Virus record (IMG/VR): IMGVR_UViG_3300037520_002383
Coordinates: 1-64,000 of that record
Strand: one strand, 5' to 3'
Source: a virus
Length of the DNA: 64,000 nt
The notes beneath the pieces were generated by a model. That model saw only the letters and a list, made by a program, of their open reading frames with translations. It was not told the origin of the DNA and made no database searches. Positions 63,046 to 64,000 of this stretch are shown here, one piece after another. A program made the translations under genes and the position numbers. Positions within the stretch are counted from its first letter, which is position 1, and the number at the start of each line of letters is the position of its first letter.

Positions 63046-64000
63046 TCAGATAATCCAGTATGCACTACCGTCGGACTGCACGCGAACGGCTTCGTGCTGA
63101 GAATATAGCACATAGTTAGTTGTACCATCGATGGTACCGGCGATCGTTACGGTATTGGAAGATGTATCGATTTTTTTGATGGTAAAATGATATTCATTCG
63201 CAGAAGCCGCCGACGGCAAAGTAATGGTTACGGCCCCGGAAGCGGCATTGACCAAGATTGTTCCATCGAATGTAGTGACGAGGTAGTTGGCGGTTTTGGT
63301 TGAGATGGGCGTCTTGAGGGCCTGAGGCACTACCCAAGAGAGGTTGCCAGAAGCATCATTTGATAGGACTTGGCCATTCACGCTGGCCTGAGACGCCGGC
63401 CAGCTATAGGCAATATTATTGATGCGCGTCAGATTGCCAGAAGAGCTGACGCGAAACTGCGACGATGAGCCGACGGAAAAGAAATCAGTGGGGTTGCTCG
63501 TGCCAATACCGACGCTACCGCCTGCCGTAATCCTCATGCGTTCGGTGGCGGCGCTGGCGGCGCTGGTGGTGCCGAACGCCAAGTCCGCGGAAAGAGTTGA
63601 AACTCCGTGATTGGTAAATACCCCCCACAATGCCGCGCCTTGAACCAAGGAGCCGCCAGTGCCGTTGGAGGCAAGCGTCAGCGTGTAGTAGTTGTTGTTC
63701 GTTGTGTCGGTATTTGCGAGCACCACGCCAGACGCATCGGCATTCAGCGTCGTGTTGCTTGACGCCTTTGTCGCGCGCAGGCCGTGAACGGTGTTGTCAC
63801 CGACAATATGCGCGGTGGCGGCGGGCGTGTTGGTATTGATACCCAGCCGTTGATTCTTCGTGTCGATGCCGAGGATCGTGGTGCCCGTCGCGTTCTGCAC
63901 CTGAAACGCGGTGGTGCTGTCTGATGTGTTTCTCGCCGTAACGTAACCGCCGTCGGCGATCGTGAAGGCGGCCGTGCCGTTGTCGCGGGCCAGGAAAATC
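63046..64000 (-). CDS. Tail fibre-like protein (5' end beyond window)
   Basis: The frame is open from 63046 to the right edge; a GTG at 63900 is internal. It has short repeating strand-turn motifs and typical phage-fibre segments (RMRITAGGSVGIGTSNPTD, NNIAYSWPASQ, QVLSNDASGNLSWVVP). The C-terminal part (ITLPSAASANEYHFTIKKID then TNYVLYSQHEAVRVQ) looks like a receptor-binding or tip domain. It is adjacent to the repeat-bearing fibre, so the two may form a fibre complex. Confidence 0.75.
   Translation of the reverse strand, partial: IFLARDNGTAAFTIADGGYVTARNTSDSTTAFQVQNATGTTILGIDTKNQRLGINTNTPAATAHIVGDNTVHGLRATKASSNTTLNADASGVVLANTDTTNNNYYTLTLASNGTGGSLVQGAALWGVFTNHGVSTLSADLAFGTTSAASAATERMRITAGGSVGIGTSNPTDFFSVGSSSQFRVSSSGNLTRINNIAYSWPASQASVNGQVLSNDASGNLSWVVPQALKTPISTKTANYLVTTFDGTILVNAASGAVTITLPSAASANEYHFTIKKIDTSSNTVTIAGTIDGTTNYVLYSQHEAVRVQSDGSAYWII

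Noticed and set aside
1-64000. tRNA genes or CRISPR arrays
   Set aside because: No cloverleaf-like sequence with the usual conserved loops and no regularly spaced identical short repeats were noticed on reading; a dedicated scan was not possible.

Overview
The window is part of a tailed bacteriophage genome with a contractile tail (myovirus morphology). A tail sheath, tail tube, tape-measure protein, hub, spike, baseplate J protein and fibres are all recognisable. No terminase, portal, capsid, polymerase, integrase or tRNA gene is visible, so it is a fragment of a larger genome. Both ends cut through fibre-like genes. The host cannot be read directly. Many promoters have a TANNNT-type -10 element placed only 6-8 bases before an ATG. 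That leaderless layout is common in Deinococcus-Thermus and Actinobacteria, but ordinary Shine-Dalgarno sites are also frequent, so this is only a hint.

Layout. Virion genes lie on the minus strand and read right to left in classical myovirus order. From 64000 to 57565 are fibres and small structural proteins. From 57437 to 52975 are a lysine-rich protein, the sheath and the tube. From 52828 to 51108 are a dNMP kinase and small membrane proteins that may be holin-related. From 46960 to 41146 are two chaperone-like proteins, the tape measure, a propeller-like protein and a protein with an HExxH motif. The hub is at 23821-21833, and the spike plus a virion protein at 18741-16570. A LysM/gp25-like protein, a giant J protein, a Kelch-containing baseplate protein, a tube-like protein and a fibre fill 14834-1.

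These blocks are split by islands of small plus-strand genes at 14948-16619, 18790-21836, 23949-41054 (about 40 genes), 45347-45994 and 47096-51140. Most island genes are unrecognised. Exceptions are a PLP-dependent aminotransferase, PIN-PhoH, a secreted ClpP-like protease, a secreted HExxH protein, a caspase-like-fold candidate, a zinc-finger/OB-fold pair and three HTPGPW-family paralogues.

Many island genes or short operons start with their own compact promoter: TTGAC(A/G), a 16-18 nt spacer, then TAGGCT/TAGGAT or a relative. The -10 ends 6-8 bases before the ATG, so the mRNA should begin at or next to the start codon. Other copies sit further upstream with a Shine-Dalgarno site in a short leader. 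This suggests the islands form a host-RNA-polymerase regulon of individually promoted accessory genes, separate from the late virion genes. No stretch over about 160 bases lacks a gene, and the intergenic gaps hold mainly these promoters and hairpin terminators.
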